Assembly (NCBI GenBank): GCA_001802655.1
Contig: MGZO01000073.1
Span: 28,818-61,520 of the forward strand
Origin: Hydrogenophilales bacterium RIFOXYD1_FULL_62_11
GTDB lineage: Bacteria; Pseudomonadota; Gammaproteobacteria; Burkholderiales; Thiobacillaceae
Reading direction: 5' to 3'
DNA length: 32,703 nucleotides
Below the pieces are notes generated by a model. That model saw nothing but the letters and a program-made list of their open reading frames with translations, was not told the origin of the DNA and searched no databases. This document shows, piece by piece, positions 7,393-16,698 of this stretch (the stretch's first letter is position 1; each line of letters begins with the position of its first letter). A program made the translations under genes and the position numbers.

Positions 7393-8019
7393 ATGAAATT
7401 CGTCGTCTCTTTGGTTGCCGCTTTGGCCGCCACTTCTGCTTTTGCCAACGCACCTGCTGCCACTCCGGCCAGCAAAGGCGACCCCAAGGCGGCAGAATCC
7501 ATCGTAAATCAGGTATGCGCGGCTTGCCACGCAGTCGACGGCAATAGCGTTGCCGCTGCCAACCCCAAGCTTGCGGGGCTGAATGCGGAGTACATCAACA
7601 AGCAGTTGAACGAGTTCAAATCGGGCGCCCGTAAAAACGCCATCATGTCGGGCATGGTCGCGAACCTGACACCGCAAGACATGTTGAACCTGAGCGCTTA
7701 TTACAGCGCGCAGCAACCCAAGCCCGCCACGTCCAAAGATCAGGCGCTGGCTCTGCAAGGTCAGAAAATCTTTCGCGGCGGCGTGATGGGTGCCGGCGTG
7801 CCGGCGTGTGCTTCGTGCCATGGCCCGCAGGGCAAGGGCATTCCCGCCCAGTTCCCACGTCTGGCTGGTCAGCACAGTGATTACATCTATGCCCAGCTGA
7901 ATGCGTTCCGCGTCGAGGCACGTGCAAATGACGCAGCCAAGATGATGCGCACCATCGCCGCCAAGATGACGGATGCTGATATGAAGGCCGTTGCTTCTTA
8001 TATTCAGGGTCTGCGTTGA
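7393..8019 (+). CDS. Cytochrome c4-like dihaem protein
   Basis: This 208-residue exported protein has a signal peptide ([20 protein letters not shown]) and two haem c sites, CAACH at residues 42-46 and CASCH at 139-143. It is a tandem of two class I cytochrome c domains of about 90 residues, each with a distal Met candidate ([10 protein letters not shown] in the first, [15 protein letters not shown] in the second). Cytochromes c4 carry electrons in the periplasm to terminal oxidases or denitrification enzymes. AGGAG lies 6 bases before the ATG. A strong terminator follows at 8063. The cytochrome maturation genes resB and ccsB lie directly downstream, as in many betaproteobacteria. Confidence 0.93.
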   Translation: MKFVVSLVAALAATSAFANAPAATPASKGDPKAAESIVNQVCAACHAVDGNSVAAANPKLAGLNAEYINKQLNEFKSGARKNAIMSGMVANLTPQDMLNLSAYYSAQQPKPATSKDQALALQGQKIFRGGVMGAGVPACASCHGPQGKGIPAQFPRLAGQHSDYIYAQLNAFRVEARANDAAKMMRTIAAKMTDADMKAVASYIQGLR

Positions 8020-8062
8020 ACCGATTGACCTTGATTGTGTCCACTCAGTCTTGAGTCTGTTC

Positions 8063-8089
8063 AAAGGGTGACGCAAGTCACCCTTTTTA
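8063..8089 (+). terminator. Intrinsic terminator after cytochrome c4
   Basis: AAAGGGTGAC (8063-8072), a GCAA tetraloop and GTCACCCTTT (8077-8086) form a perfect 10-bp stem followed by TTT. It lies 44 bases after the cytochrome stop and 30 bases before resB. ResB expression therefore needs read-through or a very close promoter, which may let the cytochrome be made in excess. Confidence 0.8.
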
Positions 8090-8118
8090 CTTGTGCCCTC
8101 TGGGGAAATGTCGAGCAA

Positions 8119-10131
8119 ATGAATACCGTCCCCCACTCCTTCGGCCGATCCGTGTTCGAATTGATGAGCTCGATGCGCTTTGCCATCAGCTTGCTGTCCA
8201 TCCTTGCGGTCGCATCGATTGTGGGCACGGTGTTGAAACAAGCCGAGCCATACGGCAACTATCTCATTCAGTTCGGTCCTTTCTGGTTTGATGTGTTTGA
8301 GAAGTTGGGGCTGTACGACGTTTATCATGCCGCCTGGTTTTTGCTAATCTTGACCTTTCTGGTTGCCTCGACCAGCGTCTGCATCAGCCGCAACGCGCCG
8401 AACTTCGTGCGCGAAATGAAAAGCTTTCGCGAGCACGTCAGCGAGCAGTCTCTCAAAGCGTTCAAACACAAGCACGAAGCTGCAACCGAACATACGCCCG
8501 AGGCGCTTGCCGCCAGTGCGCAACGCTATCTCGAAGGTCAGGGCTACAAGGTCAAGAACCTGCCGCGTGAAAACGGCGTGTTGCTTGCCGCCAAGGCGGG
8601 CAGCTGGAACCGCTTGGGCTATCTGCTGGCGCACTCGGCCATTGTGCTGATCTGCATTGGTGGTCTGATGGATGGCAATCTGGTGTTCAAGGTACAGCAG
8701 TCGCTCGGCTACAAAAAAATCGAGACGCGTGACATCCCGCAAAGCCAGGTACCAGCGATTTCGCGCCTGAGCCCGTCCAATCCCTCGTTTCGTGGCAGCG
8801 TGCAGATCCCCGAAGGATCCAGCGCCGATGTCGCGTTTCTCAATGTTGCCGACGGCTATCTGGTGCAGGAGCTGCCTTTCACGGTGGGGCTGAAAAAATT
8901 CCGCATCGAGCACTACACCACCGGCCAGCCGAAAAGCTTCGAGAGCGATATCGAGCTGTTCGACAAGTCCGGCAAGAAGATCAAGGAAGCCACCATCGCC
9001 GTCAATCACCCGCTGGTGTTTGACGGCGTGGCGATTTACCAGGCCAGCTTTGCCGATGGCGGCACGCGCATGACGCTGCGCGGCTGGAATTTGTTCTCGC
9101 CGACAGCTTCATCGTTCCCCGTCGAGGGCGTGGTCCAGCAAAACACCACGCTCACCAGCGAGGCGGGTGAATACACCCTGGAGTTCACCGACTTCCGCCC
9201 ATTCAACATCGAGAACATGGGCGGCGACATTGCGCCTGCCGGCGACACCATGGGCGTGTTCGGCGGCAGTTCGGTGAGTGACAACAAACACCTGCGCAAC
9301 GTCGGTCCGAGTTTCCAGTTCAAGCTGCGCGATGCGCGGGGCCAGGCGCGCGAGTTCAGCAATTACATGTTGCCATTGGAGCTGAATAGCCGCTGGTACA
9401 TGATGTCGGGCGTGCGCGAATCGCCCAATGAAGCCTTTCGCTACATGCGCATGCCACTCGATGCCGAGGGCAATATCGACAGCTTCATGCGGCTGCGCGG
9501 CGCGCTGCTGAATGCCGAGCTGCGACCTGAAATCGCCGCCCGCTTCGCCCGTCAGGCACTGCCACAAAATGCCTGGGGCACCGAGATTGAAGACAAGCTG
9601 AAATTCAGCGCAACGCAAATGCTGACGCTGTTTGCGGAGGGCGGATTTCAGTCGCTGGGACGATTTATCGAGGAAAAAGTCCCGGAGGCGGAACGCGACA
9701 AGGCGGCCAGCACCTATCTGCGTATCATCGAATTGGCCGCGTTCGAGGCTTTGCAAGTCGCCAATCAACAGGCCGGACTGCCTGCGCCGTCCACCGATGA
9801 CGTCACCGGTTGGCTGGTGCGCGATACGCTCAACAGCATCAGCGATATGTTCATCTATGGTGCACCGATCTATCTGCAACTTATGCAATACGACGAAGTC
9901 AAAGCCAGCGGTCTGCAACTGACCCGTTCGCCCGGGCAAAATGTGGTCTATTTCGGTTCATTATTGCTGACGCTCGGCGTGTTCTTCATGCTTTACGTGC
10001 GCGAGCGCCGGGTATGGTTGCGCATCAGGCCGGGCAGCGCGCTGCTGGCGATGTCGTCGGCCAAACAGACTATCGACTTTGAAAAAGAATTCACCCAGCA
10101 TGCACACTCGCTCGACACGCTTGCCAAATAA
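8119..10131 (+). CDS. resB: Cytochrome c biogenesis protein ResB (Ccs1)
   Basis: The protein has 670 residues. It is one half of the System II haem delivery and ligation complex in the cytoplasmic membrane. Three N-terminal membrane spans are visible (FAISLLSILAVASIVGTVL, AAWFLLILTFLVASTSV, GYLLAHSAIVLICIGGLM), then a very large periplasmic region (about residues 200-595) and a last span near the C-terminus (VVYFGSLLLTLGVFFMLYV). The ATG at 8119 is preferred over a TTG at 8035, which would run through the terminator. A 4-codon frame (ATG at 8108, TGA at 8120-8122) overlaps this ATG as ATGA, and GGGG precedes that leader, so starts may be coupled. CcsB/CcsA follows after 33 bases. Confidence 0.93.
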   Translation: MNTVPHSFGRSVFELMSSMRFAISLLSILAVASIVGTVLKQAEPYGNYLIQFGPFWFDVFEKLGLYDVYHAAWFLLILTFLVASTSVCISRNAPNFVREMKSFREHVSEQSLKAFKHKHEAATEHTPEALAASAQRYLEGQGYKVKNLPRENGVLLAAKAGSWNRLGYLLAHSAIVLICIGGLMDGNLVFKVQQSLGYKKIETRDIPQSQVPAISRLSPSNPSFRGSVQIPEGSSADVAFLNVADGYLVQELPFTVGLKKFRIEHYTTGQPKSFESDIELFDKSGKKIKEATIAVNHPLVFDGVAIYQASFADGGTRMTLRGWNLFSPTASSFPVEGVVQQNTTLTSEAGEYTLEFTDFRPFNIENMGGDIAPAGDTMGVFGGSSVSDNKHLRNVGPSFQFKLRDARGQAREFSNYMLPLELNSRWYMMSGVRESPNEAFRYMRMPLDAEGNIDSFMRLRGALLNAELRPEIAARFARQALPQNAWGTEIEDKLKFSATQMLTLFAEGGFQSLGRFIEEKVPEAERDKAASTYLRIIELAAFEALQVANQQAGLPAPSTDDVTGWLVRDTLNSISDMFIYGAPIYLQLMQYDEVKASGLQLTRSPGQNVVYFGSLLLTLGVFFMLYVRERRVWLRIRPGSALLAMSSAKQTIDFEKEFTQHAHSLDTLAK

Positions 10132-10164
10132 ACAGCCGCTTGTGAAGCACTCCGGAGATACCCA

Positions 10165-11304
10165 ATGGAACTCGCCCTAAACCAACCCGCCCCGCTGTTC
10201 AAACGCTTGTCATGGTTCGACTGGCTGTTTGCCGCCATTGTTGCAGCAGGCGCCCTGTTTGCCCTGTCGCGGTTTGGCGATTTCATGGACATCTATGAAA
10301 AAGCCATTCTGCTGGCAGCGATTCCCGCGCTGGCAGCATTTGGCTGGTTCTGGAAACCGTTTCGACAGCTGTTCATCGGGGTGGGGATCATCAGCCTGTT
10401 TGCGATCAGCCAGTATCAGGGAGATCTCGGGCGAATGGAGCTTGCGTTCTTCCTCAAGTACCTGATTTCCAGCCAGGCCGCGATCATGTGGATGTGCGCG
10501 CTGTTCGGACTGGCCACGGTGGCCTACTGGGCGGGTTTGCTGGCGCGTTCCGAGTTCCTGATGAAAACCGGCAGCACCCTGAGCTGGGCCGCCATCACGC
10601 TGGGCTTTGTCGGCCTGATGGTGCGCTGGTACGAATCCTATCTGATTGGTGCCGATGTAGGCCACATTCCGGTATCCAATCTGTATGAAGTGTTCGTGCT
10701 GTTCTGCCTCATCACCGCGATGATGTACCTGTATTACGAAGCGCGTTACCAGACCCGCCAGATGGGGGCTTTCGTGCTGCTGGTGATTTCCGCAGCGGTC
10801 GGCTTCATCCTCTGGTATACCTTTGACCGGGGCGCGCATGAAATCCAGCCGCTGGTGCCTGCACTTAAATCCTGGTGGATGAAGCTGCATGTGCCCGCCA
10901 ACTTCATCGGCTACGGGTCATTTTCGCTGTCCGCCATGCTCGGCGTCGGCTATCTGCTGGCCGATCGCGGCATCCTCGCCAGCCGGCTGCCCAAGCTCGA
11001 AATCATCGATGACATGATGTACAAGGCCATTGCCATTGGTTTTGCCTTTTTCACCATCGCGACGATTCTCGGCGCAATGTGGGCGGCCGAAGCCTGGGGG
11101 GGGTACTGGAGCTGGGACCCGAAAGAAACCTGGGCGCTGATCGTGTGGCTGAACTACGCGGCCTGGCTGCATATCCGGCTGGTCAAGGGGTTGCGCGGAC
11201 CCATGCTGGCGTGGTGGGCGGTGGTCGGTCTGTTCGTCACCACCTTTGCGTTTCTGGGCGTAAACATGTTTTTGTCGGGCCTGCATTCCTACGGTGAGTT
11301 GTAG
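10165..11304 (+). CDS. ccsB: Cytochrome c biogenesis protein CcsB (CcsA/ResC family)
   Basis: This 379-residue multi-spanning membrane protein is the haem-handling partner of ResB. The tryptophan-rich WWD-type signature AEAWGGYWSWDPKETWALI lies near residue 300, followed by conserved WLNYAAWLHIRL and FLGVNMFLSGLHSYGEL at the C-terminus. About eight hydrophobic spans can be counted. CcsB/CcsA takes haem across the membrane and offers it to CXXCH apocytochromes, such as the cytochrome c4 encoded just upstream. CGGAG lies 8 bases before the ATG. The literature mixes the names CcsA, CcsB and ResC for this family. Confidence 0.94.
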   Translation: MELALNQPAPLFKRLSWFDWLFAAIVAAGALFALSRFGDFMDIYEKAILLAAIPALAAFGWFWKPFRQLFIGVGIISLFAISQYQGDLGRMELAFFLKYLISSQAAIMWMCALFGLATVAYWAGLLARSEFLMKTGSTLSWAAITLGFVGLMVRWYESYLIGADVGHIPVSNLYEVFVLFCLITAMMYLYYEARYQTRQMGAFVLLVISAAVGFILWYTFDRGAHEIQPLVPALKSWWMKLHVPANFIGYGSFSLSAMLGVGYLLADRGILASRLPKLEIIDDMMYKAIAIGFAFFTIATILGAMWAAEAWGGYWSWDPKETWALIVWLNYAAWLHIRLVKGLRGPMLAWWAVVGLFVTTFAFLGVNMFLSGLHSYGEL

Positions 11305-11369
11305 GCCGGGCAGGTTCACCGGACGCACGATTGGACTTGGCTGAAGTTTGCCCGGCACGGCATGATGCC

Positions 11370-11897
<528 letters not shown>

Positions 11898-11968
11898 ATT
11901 CGGAACATAGATGCGATTTGGCGTCAATATCTGGACAATTCACCCCTATCTACGGCAAACTCGCCGCC

Positions 11969-12499
11969 ATGACGACTAAACGAACCGGCCGCGTTGCGAC
12001 CAAATCGGCCCCCAGTCTGCATCCGCATGTCCTGGTTATGCACGGGCCCAACCTGAATTTGTTGGGTAGTCGCGAACCCGCGCATTACGGGCTCGCCACG
12101 CTGGACGACATTAATCGTGCACTGGCCGGTCGCGGGGATGCGGTCAGTGCGTTTATCGAAACCTTTCAGCACAACCACGAAGGTGCGCTGGTCGACCGGA
12201 TCCACCAGGCCAGCCGAGATCATGTTGATTTTATCGTGATCAACCCGGCAGCTTATACCCACACCAGCGTGGCAATCCGCGATGCGCTGGCAGCGGTCGC
12301 CATTCCTTTCGTCGAAGTGCACCTATCCAATATTTACGCACGCGAACCATTCCGCCACCACTCGTATTTGTCCGACCTCGCGGTCGGCGTAGTGTCCGGT
12401 CTGGGCGCGTACGGTTACGAACTGGCGCTGGAATATGCGCTGCATCACCTTCAAAACAGGACGCCTCATGGATCTCAGAAAACTGAAAAAGCTCATTGA
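11969..12499 (+). CDS. aroQ: 3-dehydroquinate dehydratase, type II
   Basis: The protein has 176 residues. It converts 3-dehydroquinate to 3-dehydroshikimate in the shikimate pathway. Type II signatures are all present: [19 protein letters not shown] with the catalytic Tyr at about residue 40, the QHNHEG turn, [36 protein letters not shown] and [14 protein letters not shown]. The first 20 residues ([20 protein letters not shown]) extend beyond the usual start and are basic; the ATG at 11969 is the best available start. The 3' end overlaps the accB start by 32 bases, so the two are probably cotranscribed. Confidence 0.95.
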   Translation: MTTKRTGRVATKSAPSLHPHVLVMHGPNLNLLGSREPAHYGLATLDDINRALAGRGDAVSAFIETFQHNHEGALVDRIHQASRDHVDFIVINPAAYTHTSVAIRDALAAVAIPFVEVHLSNIYAREPFRHHSYLSDLAVGVVSGLGAYGYELALEYALHHLQNRTPHGSQKTEKAH

Positions 12500-12920
12500 C
12501 CTGGTGGAAGCTTCCGGCATTGCCGAGCTTGAAATCACCGAGGGCGAAGAAAAAGTCCGTATTGCAAAAAGCATTGCGGGCGCGCCGATGATGATGCATG
12601 CGCCGCAGCAGATGATGATGCATGCGCCCGTGCCCGCGGCACCGGTCGTGGCGCTCGCGGCGCCGGCGGAAGACGCATTGCCTGAAGGTCATGTCGTGCG
12701 CTCGCCGATGGTCGGAACGTTCTATCGCGCGCCCGCACCAGGTGCCAAAAACTTTGCCGAAGTGGGGCAGAGCGTGAGTGCCGGGGATACGCTGTGCCTC
12801 ATCGAGGCGATGAAGCTGCTGAACGAAATCGAAACTGACGAGAGTGGCGTCATCAAGGCCATCCTGGTCGAGAATGGCCAGCCGGTGGAATACGGCGAAC
12901 CGCTGTTTATTATTGGGTAA
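12468..12920 (+). CDS. accB: Biotin carboxyl carrier protein of acetyl-CoA carboxylase
   Basis: The protein has 150 residues. The C-terminal biotinyl domain has the biotin-accepting lysine K116 in [12 protein letters not shown]. The N-terminal part ([23 protein letters not shown]) is the usual docking region. The linker at residues 35-75 is rich in Met, Ala and Pro, with a repeated MMMHAP. Carboxybiotin on this arm passes CO2 to acetyl-CoA to make malonyl-CoA for fatty acid synthesis. The ATG at 12468 is preceded by AGGA and lies inside the end of aroQ. AccC follows after a structured 195-base gap. Confidence 0.96.
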   Translation: MDLRKLKKLIDLVEASGIAELEITEGEEKVRIAKSIAGAPMMMHAPQQMMMHAPVPAAPVVALAAPAEDALPEGHVVRSPMVGTFYRAPAPGAKNFAEVGQSVSAGDTLCLIEAMKLLNEIETDESGVIKAILVENGQPVEYGEPLFIIG

Positions 12921-12940
12921 GGCAACAGGCGTCAGGAGCC

Positions 12941-12954
12941 AGGCGCTAGCGCCT
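12941..12954. repeat. Perfect 14-bp palindrome downstream of accB
   Basis: AGGCGCTAGCGCCT, followed by TTAACCTTTCTTCC, lies 20 bases past the accB stop. It may be a weak terminator or attenuator ahead of accC. The surrounding CAGGCGTCAGGAGCCAGGCG is itself repetitive. Confidence 0.4.
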
Positions 12955-12994
12955 TAACCTTTCTTCCTCATCCTTCACCGAGTGTCACGTCACC

Positions 12995-13123
12995 ATGTTT
13001 GAAAAAAATCTTATCGCCAATCGCGGCGACCGGTTGCCGCAAGGCAGCGCAGCGACGAAGTCAAACCGCTTCGCAGCTGCAGGCTGCGTGGGTGATTCTG
13101 CTGCGAGACCCCGCCATGTTTGA
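12995..13123 (+). pseudogene. Duplicated, diverged accC start forming a 42-codon leader frame
   Basis: ATG at 12995 begins [12 protein letters not shown], against [12 protein letters not shown] at the true accC start 121 bases later. Over 35 bases the two copies differ at four positions, all in the middle three codons. After codon 12 the first copy turns into unrelated sequence and ends at a TGA (13121-13123) that lies inside the accC start (ATGTTTGA). It is either a non-functional relic or a leader whose translation would end on top of the accC start. Confidence 0.6.
13044..13087. repeat. Imperfect palindrome inside the accC leader
   Basis: GCAGC-GCAGC-GA-CGAAG (13044-13060) faces CTTCG-CA-GCTGC-AG-GCTGC (13069-13087) around an 8-base loop, giving three 5-bp helices with small interruptions. 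A second small stem with a GCAA loop (GTTGCC/GGCAGC) lies just before it. The element sits between the two copies of the accC start. Confidence 0.5.
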
Positions 13124-14465
13124 AAAAATACTGATTGCCAATCGCGGCGAAATCGCCTTGCGTATCCAGCGTGCCTGCCGTGAAATGGGCATCAAAACGG
13201 TCGTTGTTTATTCTGAAGCGGACCGCGATGCCAAATATGTGAAGCTGGCCGACGAGTCGGTGTGCATAGGTCCGGCTGCCTCAGCGCAGAGTTATCTGCA
13301 CGTGCCGTCGATCATCGCCGCAGCCGAGGTGACCGACGCCGAGGCGATTCACCCTGGATATGGTTTCCTTTCGGAAAATGCCAATTTCGCTGAGCGTGTT
13401 GAATCGTCCGGTTTCGCTTTTATCGGCCCGCGCCCCGAAAACATCCGCCTGATGGGTGACAAGGTCACCGCCAAGCAGGCTATGGTCGCAGCAAAGGTGC
13501 CGTGCGTACCCGGCTCCGAAGGTGCGATGCCGGAGGATCCAGCTGAAATTCTTAAAACGGCCGCTCAGATTGGCTATCCCGTTATCATCAAGGCAGCAGG
13601 CGGCGGTGGCGGGCGCGGTATGCGCGTGGTGCACAGCGAGGCTGCGCTGTTGAACGCCGTGGCCATGACCAGCTCGGAAGCGCAGAGCTTCTTCGGCAAC
13701 CCCATGGTTTACATGGAGAAATTCCTGCAGACCCCGCGCCATATCGAAATCCAGATCCTCGCCGACGAGCATGGCAATGCCGTGCACCTGGGCGAACGCG
13801 ACTGCTCGATGCAGCGTCGTCATCAGAAAGTGCTGGAAGAAGCGCCTGCCCCAGGGCTTGACTCCAAGTTGCGCGACAAGATCGGCGAACGCTGCGCCGA
13901 GGCCTGCCGCAAGATCGGCTATCGTGGCGCGGGTACCTTCGAGTTCCTGTACGAAAACGGCGAGTTCTATTTCATCGAAATGAACACCCGGGTACAGGTC
14001 GAGCATCCGGTGACCGAACTCATCACCGGAATCGACATCGTGCAAATGCAGATCCGTGTGGCAGCCGGTGAAAAGCTGCCGTGGAAGCAAAAGGATATCC
14101 AGTTCAGGGGCCATGCCATCGAGTGCCGCATCAACGCCGAGCACCCGACCACTTTTGTTCCCAGTCCTGGCAAGCTGACCAACTACCATGCCCCCGGCGG
14201 TCCCGGCATCCGTGTTGATTCGCATGTCTACCACGGTTACTACGTGCCGCCGCACTACGACTCGATGATCGGCAAGCTGATTGCCTACGGTGACACGCGT
14301 GACCAGGCGATCGCGCGCATGCGTGGCGCGTTGATGGAAATGGTCGTCGAAGGCATCCATACCAACATCCCGCTGCACCAGGTTCTGATGCACGACGCTG
14401 CGTTTATCGCCGGCGGCACCAGCATTCACTACCTGGAACACAAGCTGGCGGAGGAGAAGAGCTGA
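13116..14465 (+). CDS. accC: Biotin carboxylase subunit of acetyl-CoA carboxylase
   Basis: The protein has 449 residues, the standard length. It carboxylates the biotin on AccB using ATP and bicarbonate. Motifs: [17 protein letters not shown] at the N-terminus, the ATP-grasp glycine loop [63 protein letters not shown] and [11 protein letters not shown]. The ATG at 13116 gives the canonical N-terminus; an upstream TTG at 12999 in the same frame would add non-homologous residues from the duplicated leader. The Shine-Dalgarno is weak, so coupling to the leader frame is possible. An inverted-repeat element separates it from prmA. Confidence 0.96.
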   Translation: MFEKILIANRGEIALRIQRACREMGIKTVVVYSEADRDAKYVKLADESVCIGPAASAQSYLHVPSIIAAAEVTDAEAIHPGYGFLSENANFAERVESSGFAFIGPRPENIRLMGDKVTAKQAMVAAKVPCVPGSEGAMPEDPAEILKTAAQIGYPVIIKAAGGGGGRGMRVVHSEAALLNAVAMTSSEAQSFFGNPMVYMEKFLQTPRHIEIQILADEHGNAVHLGERDCSMQRRHQKVLEEAPAPGLDSKLRDKIGERCAEACRKIGYRGAGTFEFLYENGEFYFIEMNTRVQVEHPVTELITGIDIVQMQIRVAAGEKLPWKQKDIQFRGHAIECRINAEHPTTFVPSPGKLTNYHAPGGPGIRVDSHVYHGYYVPPHYDSMIGKLIAYGDTRDQAIARMRGALMEMVVEGIHTNIPLHQVLMHDAAFIAGGTSIHYLEHKLAEEKS

Positions 14466-14470
14466 TTGGC

Positions 14471-14545
14471 AAGCGGTGAACGGTGAGCCGCAAGCGGAAA
14501 TATCCGCTCACGGTTTACCGTTCACTGTTACCCCTCACCGCTCAC
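14471..14545. repeat. Intergenic inverted-repeat element between accC and prmA
   Basis: GCGGTGAACGGTGAGC (14474-14489) faces GCTCACGGTTTACCGTTCAC (14506-14525), with an inner perfect AGCGGA-AATA-TCCGCT (14493-14508). A further CTCACCGCTCACCA follows. The GTGAACGGTGAG/CTCACCGTTCAC unit looks like a simple-sequence palindromic repeat of the kind scattered through betaproteobacterial genomes. It fills the whole gap before the prmA ATG. Confidence 0.6.
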
Positions 14546-14551
14546 CACCCC

Positions 14552-15442
14552 ATGCCCTGGCAATCCGTACGCATCCTCGTTGATTCAAAAACCGCTGAGC
14601 CGTTCTCCGATTCACTGATGGAGGTAGGCGCGCTGTCGGTGTCGCTGGAAGATGCCGACGCGGGCACGGCTGACGAAACCCCGCTGTTCGGTGAGCCGGA
14701 TTACCCGACAGCCGAGCTGTGGCCGCACAGCATTGCGGTCGTGCTGCTGGAGGCGGACGCCGATGTGGTCGCCACACTTGCAGCGGCGGCCGCAATGGCC
14801 GGCATCACCGCGCCCACTCAGTACACGATTGAAACGGTCGCGGATCAGGATTGGGTGCGGCTGACGCAATCACAATTCGATCCGATCCCGATTTCGCCGC
14901 GTTTGTGGATCGTTCCGACCTGGCACACCGCGCCCGACAGCAGCGCGATCAACCTCAAGCTGGATCCCGGTCTTGCTTTCGGCACCGGCAGCCATCCCAC
15001 GACACGACTCTGTCTGCGCTGGCTCGACGACAACCTGCGCGGCGGCGAAACCCTGCTCGACTATGGCTGCGGCTCCGGCATCCTCGCCATCGCCGCGGTC
15101 AAGCTCGGCGCGGCACGCGTGGATGGCGTGGATATCGACGCGCAAGCCGTCACCGCCTCGCGCGATAACGCCGCGCTGAACGAGGTCAGTGCGCATTTCT
15201 GCCTGCCCAATGAATTCGCGCCGGGGCAATACGACATTGTCGTTGCCAACATCCTCACCAATCCGCTCAAGGGCATGGCACCGCTTTTGGCGGGGCGTGT
15301 GCGCGCAGGCGGACACCTGGTTTTGTCGGGCATCCTCGCCGAGCAGGCGGAAGATGTGATGGCGGTGTATCGCGAGTGGTTTGTGTTTGATGCGCCCACG
15401 ATTGACGAGGGCTGGGTGCGTCTGTCTGGAATCAGGCAGTGA
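14552..15442 (+). CDS. prmA: Ribosomal protein L11 methyltransferase
   Basis: The protein has 296 residues. It trimethylates lysines and the N-terminus of ribosomal protein L11. Signatures: LDPGLAFGTGSHPTTRLCLRWL, the SAM motif LLDYGCGSGILAIAAVKLGA, VDGVDIDAQAVTASRDNA, and VVANILTNPLKGMAPLL with the NxL-type catalytic segment. The N-terminal domain (MPWQSVRILVDSKTAEPFSD) binds L11. The ATG at 14552 is chosen because the longer frame runs back into the repeat element. It follows accC and overlaps the DUF3426 start by 4 bases. Confidence 0.95.
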   Translation: MPWQSVRILVDSKTAEPFSDSLMEVGALSVSLEDADAGTADETPLFGEPDYPTAELWPHSIAVVLLEADADVVATLAAAAAMAGITAPTQYTIETVADQDWVRLTQSQFDPIPISPRLWIVPTWHTAPDSSAINLKLDPGLAFGTGSHPTTRLCLRWLDDNLRGGETLLDYGCGSGILAIAAVKLGAARVDGVDIDAQAVTASRDNAALNEVSAHFCLPNEFAPGQYDIVVANILTNPLKGMAPLLAGRVRAGGHLVLSGILAEQAEDVMAVYREWFVFDAPTIDEGWVRLSGIRQ

Positions 15443-16425
15443 GTTTCCGTACGACCTGCCCGGCATGCGATAGCGTGTTTCGCCTCGGGGCGGATCAGCT
15501 CGATGCCGCGCGGGGATGGGTGCAATGCAGTGTGTGCGGTGCCGCTTTCGATGCCCGCCTCAGCCTGCTGATGGAGGATGGCTCGGCGCTGGCGACAGAG
15601 CCACAAGCCGAGACTGAAACCGAACCCGCAGTCGCCGCGCAGCCATCCGCGTTTCCGTTCACGAAGCACGATCCTGACGAGGTACGGGCGATCGAGCAGG
15701 CGGCTCAGGCTGCTGCCATCGCACCGGTTCCCGGCGGCATCACCCAGCGCGAAAGCGCGATTGAACTGCCGTCGATCATTCTCATCGACCCCGATATCCC
15801 CGTGCCGGACGATTTCGGTCCGTTGCCGCAAATCGATTCCGAACCCGCTGCTTCGATCGTGCCCGTTTTCACGGTACCGGAACGGCCTGCCGCACGCATC
15901 GAATATGCCGTGCCGCAGCCGGTTGCCGCGCTTGTGATGCAATCCGTGCCGCGTCGTGCCAAGCCCTGGGTGTGGGGTCTGGGCAGCGGGGTGCTGTTGT
16001 TGGTGTTGCTTGCGCAGATGAGTTATTTCCTGCGCGACAGCCTGGTTGGGCGCTGGCCGCAGGCTCGTCCTGCATTCGAACAAGCCTGTGCGGTATTGGG
16101 TTGTGGCTTGTCCTTGCCACGTAATCTGGCGCAACTCCAGATCATCGGATCCGACTTGCAAACCGAAACCCGCAGCCGCCTGAAACTCGTGCTCACGCTG
16201 GGCAATCGCGCCGATCAGGCGCAGGCCTGGCCGATGCTGGTACTTACCCTGACCGATCAGCGCGAGCGTCCGCTGGCACGCCGCAGCTTCGCTCCCAGCG
16301 AGTACCTCGACGATCCCCAGCGCATTGCCGCCGGTATTCCGCCACGCAGTGAGCAGCCTTTGAGCCTGCCGCTGACAATCCGTGATGTGTCCCCCATGGG
16401 CTTTGGTTTGAAGCTAACGTATTGA
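15439..16425 (+). CDS. DUF3426 zinc-ribbon membrane protein
   Basis: The protein has 328 residues and a GTG start overlapping the prmA TGA (GTGA). The N-terminus is a zinc ribbon (TTCPAC at C7/C10 and VQCSVC at C30/C33) of the MJ0042 type. A long Pro/Glu/Ala-rich low-complexity segment follows (about 50-170), then one membrane span (WGLGSGVLLLVLLAQMSYFL, about 176-197) and a C-terminal DUF3426 beta domain (QIIGSDLQTETRSRLKLVLTL and RPLARRSFAPSEYL). The function of the family is not established. The prmA-DUF3426 pair is common in betaproteobacteria. The gene ends 47 bases before the riboswitch promoter. Confidence 0.88.
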   Translation: MSFRTTCPACDSVFRLGADQLDAARGWVQCSVCGAAFDARLSLLMEDGSALATEPQAETETEPAVAAQPSAFPFTKHDPDEVRAIEQAAQAAAIAPVPGGITQRESAIELPSIILIDPDIPVPDDFGPLPQIDSEPAASIVPVFTVPERPAARIEYAVPQPVAALVMQSVPRRAKPWVWGLGSGVLLLVLLAQMSYFLRDSLVGRWPQARPAFEQACAVLGCGLSLPRNLAQLQIIGSDLQTETRSRLKLVLTLGNRADQAQAWPMLVLTLTDQRERPLARRSFAPSEYLDDPQRIAAGIPPRSEQPLSLPLTIRDVSPMGFGLKLTY

Positions 16426-16472
16426 ACGGTTGGGTCGATTGAGCACTGCTAGCCGGTCCGATGCTTCTTCGG

Positions 16473-16478
16473 TATAGT
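16473..16478 (+). promoter_or_regulatory. Candidate -10 box for the glycine riboswitch transcript
   Basis: TATAGT, 12 bases before the riboswitch P1 stem, differs from TATAAT at one position. No good -35 is found at 17 bases, so the assignment rests mainly on its place. Confidence 0.35.
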
Positions 16479-16489
16479 TCGCCATCCCG

Positions 16490-16698
16490 TTGCGGGAGAG
16501 TGCATACGCAACATGCCGCCGAAGGCGTAACCCACCCGGAATCGCTCAGGCAAAAGGACCGCAACACCGGAACACTCTGGAGAGCGTGATTGCTGCTTTC
16601 AACTGAAAGCCAGCCGGTTCACCACCGAAGGGGCAGCGGGCACATCAGGCTTAACCCAGATGAACCCGTAATCTCTCAGGTACCAAGGACAGAGGGGT
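16490..16698 (+). promoter_or_regulatory. Tandem glycine riboswitch controlling gcvT operon
   Basis: Two glycine aptamers are visible. Aptamer I (16490-16564) is closed by TTGCGG/CCGCAA and carries GCCGCCGAAGGCG plus ATCGCTCAGGCAAAAGGACC. Aptamer II (16573-16698) is closed by ACTCTG/CAGAGG and carries CACCGAAGGGGCAG plus ATCTCTCAGGTACCAAGGAC. The CCGAAGG and CTCAGG...AGGAC cores are diagnostic. Tandem glycine riboswitches ahead of gcvT usually turn expression on when glycine is abundant. Confidence 0.95.

Noticed and set aside
12999-13115. Longer accC start at a TTG
   Set aside because: The added residues are out-of-frame readings of the duplicated leader and palindrome; the standard 449-residue AccC begins at 13116.
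13281-14441. 386-codon antisense frame opposite accC
   Set aside because: It mirrors accC codons, has no recognisable motif and no ribosome-binding site; accC itself is unambiguous.
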